Source of the DNA: Leptospira ilyithenensis
GTDB lineage: Bacteria > Spirochaetota > Leptospiria > Leptospirales > Leptospiraceae
Length of the DNA: 64,000 bases
Reading direction: 5' to 3'
NCBI RefSeq assembly: GCF_004771005.1
Contig: NZ_RQHV01000007.1
Span: 62,001 to 126,000 of the forward strand
Every line of letters begins with the position of its first letter. Position 1 is the stretch's first letter. Position numbers and translations under genes: made by a program. The notes under the pieces were generated by a model. The model was not told the origin of the DNA and searched no databases. It saw only the letters and a program-made list of their open reading frames with translations. Below, piece by piece: positions 18,059 to 27,693 of this stretch.

Positions 18059-19486
18059 ATGACTGATACATCCAAATTCCAAGTAGTAGTGATCGGAGGA
18101 GGACCGGGAGGTTATGTCGCGGCAATTCGTTCCGCGCAACTCGGACTCAGTACTGCAATCATTGAAAGAGAAAGACTCGGTGGAATTTGTTTGAATTGGG
18201 GATGTATTCCCACCAAAGCTCTGTTAGAGAGTGCGCATGTTTTGGAACACTTGAAAAAAGCCGCAAGTTTCGGATTGAAAGCGGAGAACGTATCCGTAGA
18301 ATTCGAACAAGTCATCAAACGTTCCCGTTCCGTTGCGGATCAAATGGCAAAAGGTGTCGAGTTTTTGATGAAGAAAAACAAAATCACTGTTCTCAGCGGA
18401 GATGCGATTCTCAAAGACAAATCCAATATTGAGATCAAAAATGAAAAAGGCGAAACAAGTTTGGTTTCTGCCGAATATATCATACTTGCCGTAGGAGCCA
18501 AAAACAAAGCTCTTCCTTTTTTGCCATTTGACGGAGATAAGGTGCTTTCGGCAAAAGAAGCAATGATCCAAAAAACCGTGCCTAAAAATCTTGCTATTAT
18601 CGGCGCGGGTGCCATTGGGGTGGAGTTTGCCGATTTTTACCAGTCAATGGGTTCCAAGGTGACGATCATCGAATTTCAAGATCATCTTTTGCCGAATGAA
18701 GATACGGAGATATCTCAGATTCTGGAAAGAAGTTATAAAAAAAGGGAAATAGAACAATACTTGAGTTATGCGGTCGAGTCTGCTACCGTTTCCGGAGCCG
18801 AGGTGGAACTTGTATTGCAGGACCGTAAGTCTGCAAAGAAAGAAAAATTGAAATTCGATAAGGTGATCGTCGGCGTAGGGATTGCACCAAACACAAGTAA
18901 TATCGGTCTGGAAGCGATCGGTGTCAAAACAAAAAACGGATTTATTGATGTGGATGCGAAGTATAGAACGTCAATAGATACCATTTATTCCATTGGGGAT
19001 TGTATTGCGACTCCTTCTCTTGCCCATGTGGCGAGCGCCGAAGGGATTCGTGCTGCGGAAGATATTTCCATTAGAAATGGAAACCCGCATAAGGTCAGCA
19101 TCCATCCTTTAAATTATAATTATATCCCCGGATGTACTTATTGTCATCCGGAAGTGGCGAGTGTGGGGCTATCGGAGGCAAAAGCACTCTCGTTAGGTTA
19201 TGAAGTTCAAATCGGTAAGTTTCCATTTACCGCCAGCGGTCGTGCTCAAGCGCAAGGAGATACTACCGGTATGGTAAAGATCGTTTCCGATAAAAAACAC
19301 GGAGAGATATTGGGAGCACATATCATCGGAAGCGGCGCTACGGAATTGATCGCAGAGCTAACATTAGGTGCCAATATGGAAGTCACGGTTCGCGAACTTG
19401 CAAATACAGTTCATGCCCATCCTACCATCTCGGAAGGAATTATGGATGCAGCGGCGGCGGTCTTCGGCGAAGCGATTAATATTTGA
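18059..19486 (+). CDS. lpdA: Dihydrolipoyl dehydrogenase (E3)
   Basis: 475 residues. A flavoprotein that reoxidises dihydrolipoamide in 2-oxo acid dehydrogenase complexes. It has an FAD-binding GGGPGGYVAA, the redox disulfide motif GGICLNWGCIPTKALL, NAD-binding GAGAIGVEFADFYQSMG, and the C-terminal catalytic HAHPTISE. I start it at ATG 18059, which has GGGAGA five bases upstream; a TTG at 18047 would add four residues. No E1/E2 genes are next to it. Confidence 0.95.
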   Translation: MTDTSKFQVVVIGGGPGGYVAAIRSAQLGLSTAIIERERLGGICLNWGCIPTKALLESAHVLEHLKKAASFGLKAENVSVEFEQVIKRSRSVADQMAKGVEFLMKKNKITVLSGDAILKDKSNIEIKNEKGETSLVSAEYIILAVGAKNKALPFLPFDGDKVLSAKEAMIQKTVPKNLAIIGAGAIGVEFADFYQSMGSKVTIIEFQDHLLPNEDTEISQILERSYKKREIEQYLSYAVESATVSGAEVELVLQDRKSAKKEKLKFDKVIVGVGIAPNTSNIGLEAIGVKTKNGFIDVDAKYRTSIDTIYSIGDCIATPSLAHVASAEGIRAAEDISIRNGNPHKVSIHPLNYNYIPGCTYCHPEVASVGLSEAKALSLGYEVQIGKFPFTASGRAQAQGDTTGMVKIVSDKKHGEILGAHIIGSGATELIAELTLGANMEVTVRELANTVHAHPTISEGIMDAAAAVFGEAINI

Positions 19487-19545
19487 AATCCGAAATTAGT
19501 TTCCGCTTTGATCGCATAACCAGCTATTTACGAATTAAGATCTTC

Positions 19546-19735
19546 GCGCCAGGGATTGCAGTGGAAACCCTTCGCTTTCATGCGAAGGTTGGAACGGAAA
19601 GCCCGGTCGGGGGTTCGATCGGTTTTTGTCATCCGATAGATCCGAGGCGCCCAAAAAACAAAAATCAGAGAAAGCTTTCCGGAAGGGAGGTATAGGATGG
19701 ATTTTGGTATCCCCGCCCTGATTTGGGTGGGGAAC
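19546..19735. repeat. Structured intergenic element in the 367-base gap after lpdA
   Basis: The gap 19487-19853 has no convincing gene. GCGCC (19546-19550) can pair with GGCGC (19646-19650), enclosing two hairpins: CCTTCGC/GCGAAGG (19569-19588) and CCGGTCG/CGATCGG (19603-19622, one G-U pair), the second followed by TTTTT and therefore also a possible lpdA terminator. A third hairpin, CCCCGCCC/GGGTGGGG, lies at 19711-19732. Parts of this (the CAGGGCGGGG-AT core read on the minus strand) recur near 34.3 kb. I read it as a dispersed leptospiral repeat or structured RNA element. Confidence 0.5.
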
Positions 19736-19853
19736 TACACCCGCCTCCCAATGTGTTCCTTTTAACATATGTTAACTTATTTGTAAAGTGGAAGTCTGTT
19801 TTCGTTAAATTTTTTAAAACAAAGTTCGGCTTTCTGCCGTTTGGGGGTGGTGG

Positions 19854-20690
19854 TTAGAGTTCTAACTTCATTCTCAGCCAATCTAACGTTTGTTTGGGAT
19901 TTTCAAAGGGGAAAAAATGAGTGATCTCGGGCCAAATGGTGACGGAGGAATTCGGATTTTTTTTGGTGATGAGTTTTGCGAGGTCAGGGCTGCAGACTTC
20001 GTATTTTTCAGGGATCAACACATGGACTTCCCGAGAGACCCTATAAAAATTTATGAATATATGATAATGCGAGTCGCCGAATATCTGCGCTTCCACTCTC
20101 GGGTCACAGCATAGTTCCACTTCGTTTCCATTGCCCGTTTTTTTAAGGCAAGAGTTCAAATAATCTTCAAAGATAGTGTCGTTAAACTTTGCGAAGGCGG
20201 GAAACTGACGATAGGATCTTTTCACTAGTTCCATGGAGCTGAAGATTTTTCTTCTTTTTGATGCGCCCTTTTCCAGGGGGCTCTTTAAAAATTTCCCCAT
20301 CGTTATCATTTTCCAACCGAGGATGACCGGGTCGAATGTTATCAGTTTTTCAAATCGTTCCGGTTCTTTGACGGAAGCAAGTATTGTAGAAGCGCCTCCC
20401 AAAGAATGGCCTATGGTTTGAATCGAATTTATCTTTTCGTGGTTGAGAAGGGATAAGATCTGGTCCCGAAAGAAATTCCAATTTTTAAAATCCAAACTGA
20501 AATCACTTTTTCCATGTCCTGCAAAATCCAATGCAAGAACCCGGTAGTCTTTTTGCAAGGCCTCGTGGTAATACTTGTAACAACCGGCGCTGTATCCGTT
20601 GGCATGGCAGAACAGAAGGGGAGGTTTGTCTGATTCATAGTCGTAGTATGTTAGATTGATTCCTCGGAAAGCAAAGGATTTTGTTTTCAT
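19854..20690 (-). CDS. Alpha/beta hydrolase
   Basis: 278 residues. It has the nucleophile elbow GHSLGGAS at ~96, the oxyanion region LLFCHANGYSAG, LDFAGHGKSD, and a terminal histidine in EITHFFPFENP. There is no signal peptide. It belongs to the large esterase/lipase/epoxide-hydrolase-like group; the substrate is unknown. It diverges from the small transporter gene 47 bases away. Confidence 0.85.
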   Translation of the reverse strand: MKTKSFAFRGINLTYYDYESDKPPLLFCHANGYSAGCYKYYHEALQKDYRVLALDFAGHGKSDFSLDFKNWNFFRDQILSLLNHEKINSIQTIGHSLGGASTILASVKEPERFEKLITFDPVILGWKMITMGKFLKSPLEKGASKRRKIFSSMELVKRSYRQFPAFAKFNDTIFEDYLNSCLKKTGNGNEVELCCDPRVEAQIFGDSHYHIFINFYRVSREVHVLIPEKYEVCSPDLAKLITKKNPNSSVTIWPEITHFFPFENPKQTLDWLRMKLEL

Positions 20691-20737
20691 TTTTCTATTT
20701 GACCTGCTTACAAATCATTCCAAATTGCCAGTAACTC

Positions 20738-21127
20738 ATGCAAGTCCAGATCATCCTAGTCTTCTGTATAGCTGTATTCTTCAACGCTCTTGCGAATATA
20801 TTGATTAAATCCTCTTCCTTACAAGATGCGCAAGGCCAAGGCACTTCCTCTCCGGTTGGAATCATTTGGACGATTTTAAATCCTTATTTTATTGCGGGTC
20901 TTGCTTCCTTCGGACTGGCACTTCTCGGTTATCGGTTTGTTTTGGGCAAGGGGCTCAAGCTTTCTCTCGCCTATCCGGTGTTCACTTCCAGCGGATTTAT
21001 CATCGTGCTCATGGCATCTGCTTTCTTTTTCAAAGAAAGGTTGAATTGGACTCAGTGGATTGGGATAGCTTTCATTATGATCGGTGTTTGGCTTACCGCC
21101 TTGCAAATGTTTGATGTTGAATCTTGA
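20738..21127 (+). CDS. Small four-helix membrane transporter (SMR/EamA-like)
   Basis: 129 residues with four hydrophobic helices (about 3-18, 45-63, 72-95, 101-122). The first ends in ALANILIKSS and the third is the SLAYPVFTSSGFIIV type seen in SMR/ArnE-like half transporters. Such proteins work as dimers for cations or lipid-linked substrates. Its stop overlaps the TTG start of the next gene by four bases, so the two are translationally coupled; a lipid-modifying partner is plausible, since ArnE-like proteins flip lipid-linked sugars. Confidence 0.75.
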   Translation: MQVQIILVFCIAVFFNALANILIKSSSLQDAQGQGTSSPVGIIWTILNPYFIAGLASFGLALLGYRFVLGKGLKLSLAYPVFTSSGFIIVLMASAFFFKERLNWTQWIGIAFIMIGVWLTALQMFDVES

Positions 21128-22929
21128 AACCTACTTGCTTTTTTCTGATATCCCTTTGCCTGTTTTTTTGTAAACCCTCCCCGAAAGTTTCTTTCCCCGT
21201 CCCCGAAGTTCCGAGCAAACCCAACATCATCTGGATTGTAATTGATTCCTTGCGGGGGGATGTGATCGGAAGATACGGGGTTACCCCCGAATTGGAAAAA
21301 TTTTCCAAAACTTCCTATGTATTTGCAAACCATCTGGTCAATGCGGCTTGGACAAGACCCTCCACTCTTGTATTTTTTACCGGCAAGTATGCTTCGAGAA
21401 ACCCTGTCAATTTTTGGGATTACCCCGCTCCTAAAAACGAAGTAACAGCTTTTTATGAATCCGAACTTTTTCCTTTGCCAAAACTTTTATCACAAAACGG
21501 GCTTAATACGGTCATGGTGGGAAACAATCCTTTCGTTACGGATAAAAACGGTTTAGGTGTGAATGTTGGTTTTCAAACTCTGCATGAATATTCCCATTTG
21601 AGCAATGACACTCCACAGATTACAAAAAAAAGTTTGGAAGTCATTGCCTCTTTTTCGGAAACTAAGAAACCTTTTTTCTTTTTTTTGAATTTCAACGATC
21701 CTCATAAACCTTATACTCCCCCCGCCGGCTTTCGGGAAAGAATAAAGTCGGATGAAATTATGGAGGAAAGAAAGCGGGATTATCTCGGAGAAGTCGCTTA
21801 TGTAGACGAAGAGTTGTCCGTTATATTTGATTCTTTAAAAAAGAACGGACTTTGGGACAACACTTGCATCATCATAACGGCTGACCATGGTGAGGTGATG
21901 CATCCTGAACATGCGATCTCTCCTTTTACAGGAACAAATACTTTTTTCGGACACGGGCAGGATTTATTTTTGGAAAATATTTCCGTTCCTCTCTTGATCA
22001 AATTTCCAAATCAAACAACAAGCGCGGTTTTAAAAAACAGAACTCGTTCCATTGATTTGTATCCTACGATTTTGGAATTGTTGGGAATGGAAAAAAAATC
22101 AGGGCTCGACGGAGAAAGTTTGTTTCCTATCATTCGCGGTGAAGAGACCAAAAAACGGTTGTACTACGGAGAAACAAGATCCACTCAAGGAATCGGAATT
22201 GAAAACGATTTTCTTCTACAACGATCCTATCGTTTCCATGAGTTAGGACGATTTTGGGAAGGAGGAGTCGGTAGGGAAACTTTCTATTTTTATGATGTTT
22301 CCAAAGACCCGGAACAAATCCATCCGATTCGATTTTTGGACATTTCCGAAATTAAAAACTCGGAGCTTGCAAACGATAAGAAGACAAGGATTGAGTCTTT
22401 ATGGTCGCGTATCCGATTGACGGAACCAACTTTGACCCGTTATACGATTCGCCTGAATCCCGGACAATTTAAAAAAGGGACTTTGAAGGCTGTAGCTCAG
22501 GTGAATGTGGGCCGAGTCCGTATCCTTAAAAAAAACACCAATCCTGCTTTGGAAATTTCCCAAACGGAAAGACAATTGACCGTTCTTTGGAATTCGGATA
22601 AATACAAACAATTCGAAGGTAAACCGCAGGATTCGGAAGTTATCTTTGAAGTCTACCCTGATGTGACTTTCCCAAGTTTTCATTTGTTTCAAAATGATTT
22701 GGAAATTACCAACGGACATTTGGGCGCGGGCTCTTTTGATTTAACACCTGTTGGCTGTAGTTTGAATTGCGGAACCTTGTATGATTCTCCTATCGGTTCA
22801 CCGATTCCTGCAAATGAAACCCGCTTGCAAGTTTGGAGATCCGGAAATAATAAAAAAGAATACGTTCGTTCGGATAAATTGGAGACAGACGCGGTGAATA
22901 TACTTCGCAAACAAGGTTATATTCAATAA
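21124..22929 (+). CDS. Alkaline-phosphatase-superfamily (sulfatase-like) lipoprotein
   Basis: 601 residues. The N-terminus (CFFLISLCLFFC) fits a spirochaetal lipobox with Cys at about residue 16. The sulfatase fold is clear: IVIDSLRGD (metal Asp), WTRPSTLVFFTGKYAS (nucleophile region), ITADHGE and FFGHGQD (metal ligands). Where sulfatases carry C/S-x-P-S-R for formylglycine, this has T-R-P-S-T. Thr at that spot is typical of phosphoethanolamine or phosphoglycerol transferases, so a phospho-transferase or phosphodiesterase role on the cell envelope is more likely than sulfatase activity. About 180 C-terminal residues are beta-rich. TTG start, coupled to the upstream transporter gene. Confidence 0.85.
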   Translation: MKPTCFFLISLCLFFCKPSPKVSFPVPEVPSKPNIIWIVIDSLRGDVIGRYGVTPELEKFSKTSYVFANHLVNAAWTRPSTLVFFTGKYASRNPVNFWDYPAPKNEVTAFYESELFPLPKLLSQNGLNTVMVGNNPFVTDKNGLGVNVGFQTLHEYSHLSNDTPQITKKSLEVIASFSETKKPFFFFLNFNDPHKPYTPPAGFRERIKSDEIMEERKRDYLGEVAYVDEELSVIFDSLKKNGLWDNTCIIITADHGEVMHPEHAISPFTGTNTFFGHGQDLFLENISVPLLIKFPNQTTSAVLKNRTRSIDLYPTILELLGMEKKSGLDGESLFPIIRGEETKKRLYYGETRSTQGIGIENDFLLQRSYRFHELGRFWEGGVGRETFYFYDVSKDPEQIHPIRFLDISEIKNSELANDKKTRIESLWSRIRLTEPTLTRYTIRLNPGQFKKGTLKAVAQVNVGRVRILKKNTNPALEISQTERQLTVLWNSDKYKQFEGKPQDSEVIFEVYPDVTFPSFHLFQNDLEITNGHLGAGSFDLTPVGCSLNCGTLYDSPIGSPIPANETRLQVWRSGNNKKEYVRSDKLETDAVNILRKQGYIQ

Positions 22930-22930
22930 A

Positions 22931-25900
22931 TCAGTCGTTATCGTTATTGGTTGCGCTGACGTCCGTCGGATTGATTCCGTTATAATTCGTATCTCCGGAA
23001 GTGATTGTTCCTGTGATAATAGAGTAAAGAATATTTCCATCTATCGCACCTGCATCTTCTACTCCGGTGATCGTAATCGTTTTGGGAGTGCTCCAACAAT
23101 CCACACCGGGACAACTTCCGTCAAATTGAACATTCGCGACTGCGATCGTTCCTTCCGCCGTATTGGAAGAGCTGAGAGGAATCGTCACAGTGCTACTCGG
23201 TTGACTATTCAAACGAATTGTAAAATTGGCAGTGCTTCCCGACTCGGTTGTCACAAGCCCGGCTGTTGGAGTGATGATGACGGAAGCAGTATCATCGTCC
23301 GTATTGGTGATGGAAACATCAGGTAAAGTTTGACCGTTGAAACCGGTTCCTCCTCCTGACAAAGAACCCAGTTGTGCTAAAAAATTGATATTTCCATCTA
23401 CACTGAAGTCGTCGATCCCCGTTACATATACATCTTGCAAAGTATTCCAATTGCCAGTTGTAAAACTAAGACTTGTCGGAGAAGTGGTTCCTTCCGATGT
23501 GTTGTTGCTCGTGATCGTTCCAAGTGTGACGCCGGATGCGGGTCTTGCGCGAAGTCTGACTTGAAATCTTGCCTGCCCGCCCGCCTCAGTTGTGTTAAGT
23601 GCCGGGCTTCCCACAAGTCCACCGCTTGCATTGGCACCGCCTGCGCCCGGGCAGGAAACTATGCTCGAACAAGGAATGATATCGAATATGGTTTCTATAT
23701 TACTGCCGGAAGTAGGCAGTGTATAGGCGGATAAGGATTGATAAAGAACGGAACCGGTGCCTCCTGTTGTAACTTCACCGGAAGACGAGGTCAGCGCGAT
23801 GGTAAAATTCTGATCTCCGGATACTCCTGTATTTACGCCTGTCATTGTTACCGTTTGCGATGAACCATAGTTAGATGGAGTGAACGTCAAAGTCGATGGA
23901 CTGAACGTTACAATTCCGCCAGGAGTAGGAGTGTAACTCACCGTAATATCGGCAACCGGTTGGGAACTTAAGATCAAATCAAAAGCGGACTGTGCTCCCG
24001 ACCAGGAAGTGAGGAAAGGGCTAGGGGTCTGGTTGCTGACTGTATAACCTGAAGTATCGTTGTCGGTTAAAGTCAAACCGGGATCTGTCGGATCGTAACC
24101 ATTATAATAAGCGTCTCCCGAAGTGAGTGTGCCGACTTGGATCGGACAGGAAATCGTTCCGTCATTTGCTGCATCGTCATTTGGAGTAACAGTGATTTGG
24201 TTGTGAGTGCCTGCTGTATTCCAATTGGAAGAGTCCAACGTAACAGTCGTTGAGGAAATGGCAAATTGATCCACTGTCGGACTGGAAAGTAGTCTGCAGG
24301 GATAAGATGTACTCAAGGAAATCGGAATCGTAACGGAACTGCTGGGAGCTTGTACCAAAAAAATATATATTTGGAATGCGGCGGCATTTTCCGCCATGCT
24401 CATGGAAGCAGGAGTGGAAATAGTCACCTTGCTTACAGCAACATCATAGTTGATCAGATTGGCTGTTGCGCCCGTAGCTCCTACAAAACTATTGTACCAG
24501 GAAGGTGTGCTTCCCGACTCGGTTCCCCCCGATACCGTTACCGTATAACTAACATTTGCTGTATCCCCGTTATCCGGCTCCCCCCGGATTATAACGTCGA
24601 CGGGAATATTCCAATTGGTGGAATCAAAAGTATACACATTTGAGCTTGCAAGCACATCGGGACCCGTGGATACAAGGATTCTTCCTTCTGCGGAATTCGT
24701 ACTTGTGACTGTTACTGTGACGGAGTTTCCCACAATCGGTGAAGTAGCCAATTGCAGCTGATAGGTGGTCTGCAATCCGTTCTCTGCTGTAAATGCTTGA
24801 GAACCCGCTTTCAAAGCGAATGCTGCTTTGTTAGGTGACGGATTATCGTCATCTGTAATGGATACCGTCACATCGCTCGGGTCCTGCCCGTCATAATCCG
24901 TGCCGGAAGAAGAAATCGCACCTAAAGTAAAAGTATGATTTCTTGTTAAAATCTCATCATATGAATCGTTCGATGGAATGATTGTTACTGTTTGATTTGT
25001 GTTCCAGTTTGCCTGAGTAAAAGTAAGACTTGCTGGAGAAAATGTATATTGAGTAACGTCCGGTGCGGAAAATACCTCCGAGCTCATAGGAATCGTGACG
25101 GAACCTGTCGCACAGTTTGCTAAAGTCCCGGGGGTGTCACAAGGTGCTGAATTGAGTCTTACAGTAAAGGTTCCGTTGGCGCCTCCTTCAGTAACAGAGA
25201 CAGTTCCTGTGGAAATGGTAAAACCTTTTGTGTCATTATCAAGCAATGTAACCAATAGATTTCCGGTTGCAGGTGTGTAACCGGAAATGATTTGATCCGG
25301 CCTGAGCCCTGCATAAAAAGAACCGACGGCTACCGGGATATTGATGTTCACCGGAATGTCCCCGTCATCGAATGCATCCGTAACGGAACGTATTGTGATT
25401 GTTTGTGCAATATCCCATCCGCTTGTTGATGAAGATCCTGTAAAATTATTTGCCTGTCCGTTCGTAGTAGTGAATGTTAGGCTGCGAGAAGTGGTAGGAT
25501 TGCCACTGCTATCCAAAACAACGATCTCGGAAGTGTCCGAACTTACAATGGGTCCGATTGTAACGGTGGAGCCGGGTAAAATAGCGAGTTTGATTTCAAA
25601 AGTAATCGTAGATGTACCGTTTTCGGAAAGAGTCAACCCGGAAGAAATATTTTGCAGTATTACTTGAGGAGTGCCGCTATCAACATTGGTTGCACTTACG
25701 GAAGAAACGGACATCCCGCTGTACTTGGCATCGGCCGAAGTGGCATTGGCAAAATTGATATTTACACTTCCGTTTCCATCCAGGCTTCCATCTAACACTG
25801 ATGTGATTGTAACCGTTTGGGCAACATTCCAATTGGCAGTAGTAAAACTGAGACTGGAAGGAGACACGGTTATCTCTGCGGTATTGCTGGATGTAATACT

Positions 25901-27571
25901 TGTTAAGTTGACGGTTGCTGTCGGTTGGGAATTCAGAACAACTGTAAATGTCGTGGATATGGGGCCAGCATTTTCATTTACAACCAAACCGGATGCAGGC
26001 GACATTGTAAATCCCGCCGTATCGTCGTCTGTAACCGAAATACTGACCGAAGAAGGAATTGTAACGGAGTCGTAGCCTGTATCCCTGGAACCGGAAGACG
26101 TATCCACGGAACCGAAGGAAATCGTCACAGATCTGGTATCCTCATCAATCGCATTGTTTTGTCCTGTAGCCGTAATGGATTGGGGCACATTCCAGTTGGC
26201 GGAAGAAAAACTCAAAGTAGCCGGACTGACTGTCACTAGTCCTGCGTTAGACGAATTGATGCCAGTGATATTTACTGTTTGGCCGGCAGGAGGTCTGGAA
26301 GTCAGACTGAATGAAAACACCTGGGATCCTCCGTTTTCGGAAAAGCTGACAGCGCTTGTCGGAGTGAGTGTAAATCCTCTGGTATCATCATCCGTATTTG
26401 TGACATTGGGAAAACTCGGAGCAACGGGACAAAGTGGCGTTGCAGGAGGAATACAAAGTGTACTATTATAATATCCGTCACTTGATGTTGCGGAACTTGC
26501 AACGATTGTAACTGTTTGATTTCCATCCGCTTCGAAATCATTCACACCTGTCACAGTGACAAGCTGGGGAACATTCCAGTTTGCGGAAGTGAATACCAAA
26601 GAGGACGGCGTTGCTGTTCCTTCCGTCGCAGGGGAAGCGACAATGGATGAAATGGTAACGTTCCCGGTAGGAATCGTATTCATTACGACTGAAAATTGTG
26701 CGAGACCACCTGCTTCTGTTATAGTTAAGGGAGTGTTGCTGACGACTGTAAATCCGGCAGTATCATTGTCGGTATTTGTTCCTGTCGCAACGGGAACAGA
26801 TTTACCATTGTAAGACGGATCATCGGAACTGGTAAGCCCGGCGGAAATTGTATAATTTTGGGCACCGTCAATGACAGCTCCGTCATCCGCACCTGTTATT
26901 TCAATGTATTGAGCGGTGTCCCAATTATCATAAGTAAATGTAAGAGTCGTGTTAGGTGTTGTTGCATCTGCAGGAACGGAAGAAGAAAATCCGCTCAAGG
27001 TCACAGGTCTCATCGGTCGTGTTTGCAAAACATAATAGATTTTTGCGGTAGTTCCGTTTTCGGAAGTGAGAAGTCCGCTCACAGGATTTGTGGCGACTCC
27101 TGATGTTTCATCGTCTGTGTTCACTAATGGAATGATGGGGAGACTTTGTTCCGCAAATCTTCCATCCTCAGTAAGCCAATTCCCCAAACTGACCTGATAG
27201 GAAATGTTTCCGTCACTGAGTGAATCATCAAGTCCTTTGATCGTGATTGTTTGGACCGTATTCCAATCGGATGGAGTGAAAGTCAGATAATTGCCACCGA
27301 CTAAGGCGCCTTCCGTAGTATCCGAAACGGAGATCGGCCCGATACGAACTTCGCTTTTGGGTTCAAGGTTGAGTTTGACTTCGAAGCTGGCTTGTTTTCC
27401 GGATTCACTTGTAAAAAGGTAAACATCTGCATCGTAGATCAGATTGCCTTTTTCCGAAGAGCCGCTGAAGAATGCTCCGAGCCAAAGGAAAAGATTGGAG
27501 CGTACGATAGTTTGGCAGGAAAAAGTGAAGAATAAAATACAAGCTAACGTTAGGTGAATTTTTTTCATCAC
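22931..27571 (-). CDS. Giant Calx-beta-like repeat lipoprotein
   Basis: 1546 residues. The signal peptide ends in a lipobox (FFTFSC, Cys ~19), so it is probably anchored in the outer membrane and may be surface exposed. The rest is about a dozen beta-sandwich repeats of ~110-125 residues. Each starts with a xxTTEsG/xxVxEnG strand, carries a LsFTxaNWnxxQTvTixGxxD core and closes on a NTDDDTAGF-like turn, the hallmark of Calx-beta domains that bind calcium through acidic turns. The last repeat stops inside such a turn (NNDND). Likely an adhesin or matrix protein, by analogy. Only one base separates it from the convergent sulfatase-like gene. MM start: the first or second Met could serve. Confidence 0.87.
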   Translation of the reverse strand: MMKKIHLTLACILFFTFSCQTIVRSNLFLWLGAFFSGSSEKGNLIYDADVYLFTSESGKQASFEVKLNLEPKSEVRIGPISVSDTTEGALVGGNYLTFTPSDWNTVQTITIKGLDDSLSDGNISYQVSLGNWLTEDGRFAEQSLPIIPLVNTDDETSGVATNPVSGLLTSENGTTAKIYYVLQTRPMRPVTLSGFSSSVPADATTPNTTLTFTYDNWDTAQYIEITGADDGAVIDGAQNYTISAGLTSSDDPSYNGKSVPVATGTNTDNDTAGFTVVSNTPLTITEAGGLAQFSVVMNTIPTGNVTISSIVASPATEGTATPSSLVFTSANWNVPQLVTVTGVNDFEADGNQTVTIVASSATSSDGYYNSTLCIPPATPLCPVAPSFPNVTNTDDDTRGFTLTPTSAVSFSENGGSQVFSFSLTSRPPAGQTVNITGINSSNAGLVTVSPATLSFSSANWNVPQSITATGQNNAIDEDTRSVTISFGSVDTSSGSRDTGYDSVTIPSSVSISVTDDDTAGFTMSPASGLVVNENAGPISTTFTVVLNSQPTATVNLTSITSSNTAEITVSPSSLSFTTANWNVAQTVTITSVLDGSLDGNGSVNINFANATSADAKYSGMSVSSVSATNVDSGTPQVILQNISSGLTLSENGTSTITFEIKLAILPGSTVTIGPIVSSDTSEIVVLDSSGNPTTSRSLTFTTTNGQANNFTGSSSTSGWDIAQTITIRSVTDAFDDGDIPVNINIPVAVGSFYAGLRPDQIISGYTPATGNLLVTLLDNDTKGFTISTGTVSVTEGGANGTFTVRLNSAPCDTPGTLANCATGSVTIPMSSEVFSAPDVTQYTFSPASLTFTQANWNTNQTVTIIPSNDSYDEILTRNHTFTLGAISSSGTDYDGQDPSDVTVSITDDDNPSPNKAAFALKAGSQAFTAENGLQTTYQLQLATSPIVGNSVTVTVTSTNSAEGRILVSTGPDVLASSNVYTFDSTNWNIPVDVIIRGEPDNGDTANVSYTVTVSGGTESGSTPSWYNSFVGATGATANLINYDVAVSKVTISTPASMSMAENAAAFQIYIFLVQAPSSSVTIPISLSTSYPCRLLSSPTVDQFAISSTTVTLDSSNWNTAGTHNQITVTPNDDAANDGTISCPIQVGTLTSGDAYYNGYDPTDPGLTLTDNDTSGYTVSNQTPSPFLTSWSGAQSAFDLILSSQPVADITVSYTPTPGGIVTFSPSTLTFTPSNYGSSQTVTMTGVNTGVSGDQNFTIALTSSSGEVTTGGTGSVLYQSLSAYTLPTSGSNIETIFDIIPCSSIVSCPGAGGANASGGLVGSPALNTTEAGGQARFQVRLRARPASGVTLGTITSNNTSEGTTSPTSLSFTTGNWNTLQDVYVTGIDDFSVDGNINFLAQLGSLSGGGTGFNGQTLPDVSITNTDDDTASVIITPTAGLVTTESGSTANFTIRLNSQPSSTVTIPLSSSNTAEGTIAVANVQFDGSCPGVDCWSTPKTITITGVEDAGAIDGNILYSIITGTITSGDTNYNGINPTDVSATNNDND

Positions 27572-27693
27572 TGAATCCGAACGACAATTACCAGAATAAA
27601 AATCGCTTTTCTTTTCCGATACTTCTCTTTATATATAACGTATCAAACCCTTTGGATTCCCGGCTCTTTTTTAAGAAACGGTAAATAAATATC

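Noticed and set aside
19483..19695. A 70-codon open frame just after lpdA
   Set aside because: It runs through the hairpin-rich repeat element, starts without a ribosome site and has no protein-like character.
22931..27571. Many long antisense frames on the plus strand
   Set aside because: They are shadows of the repetitive Thr/Ser/Val/Asp-rich codons of the Calx-beta-like protein.
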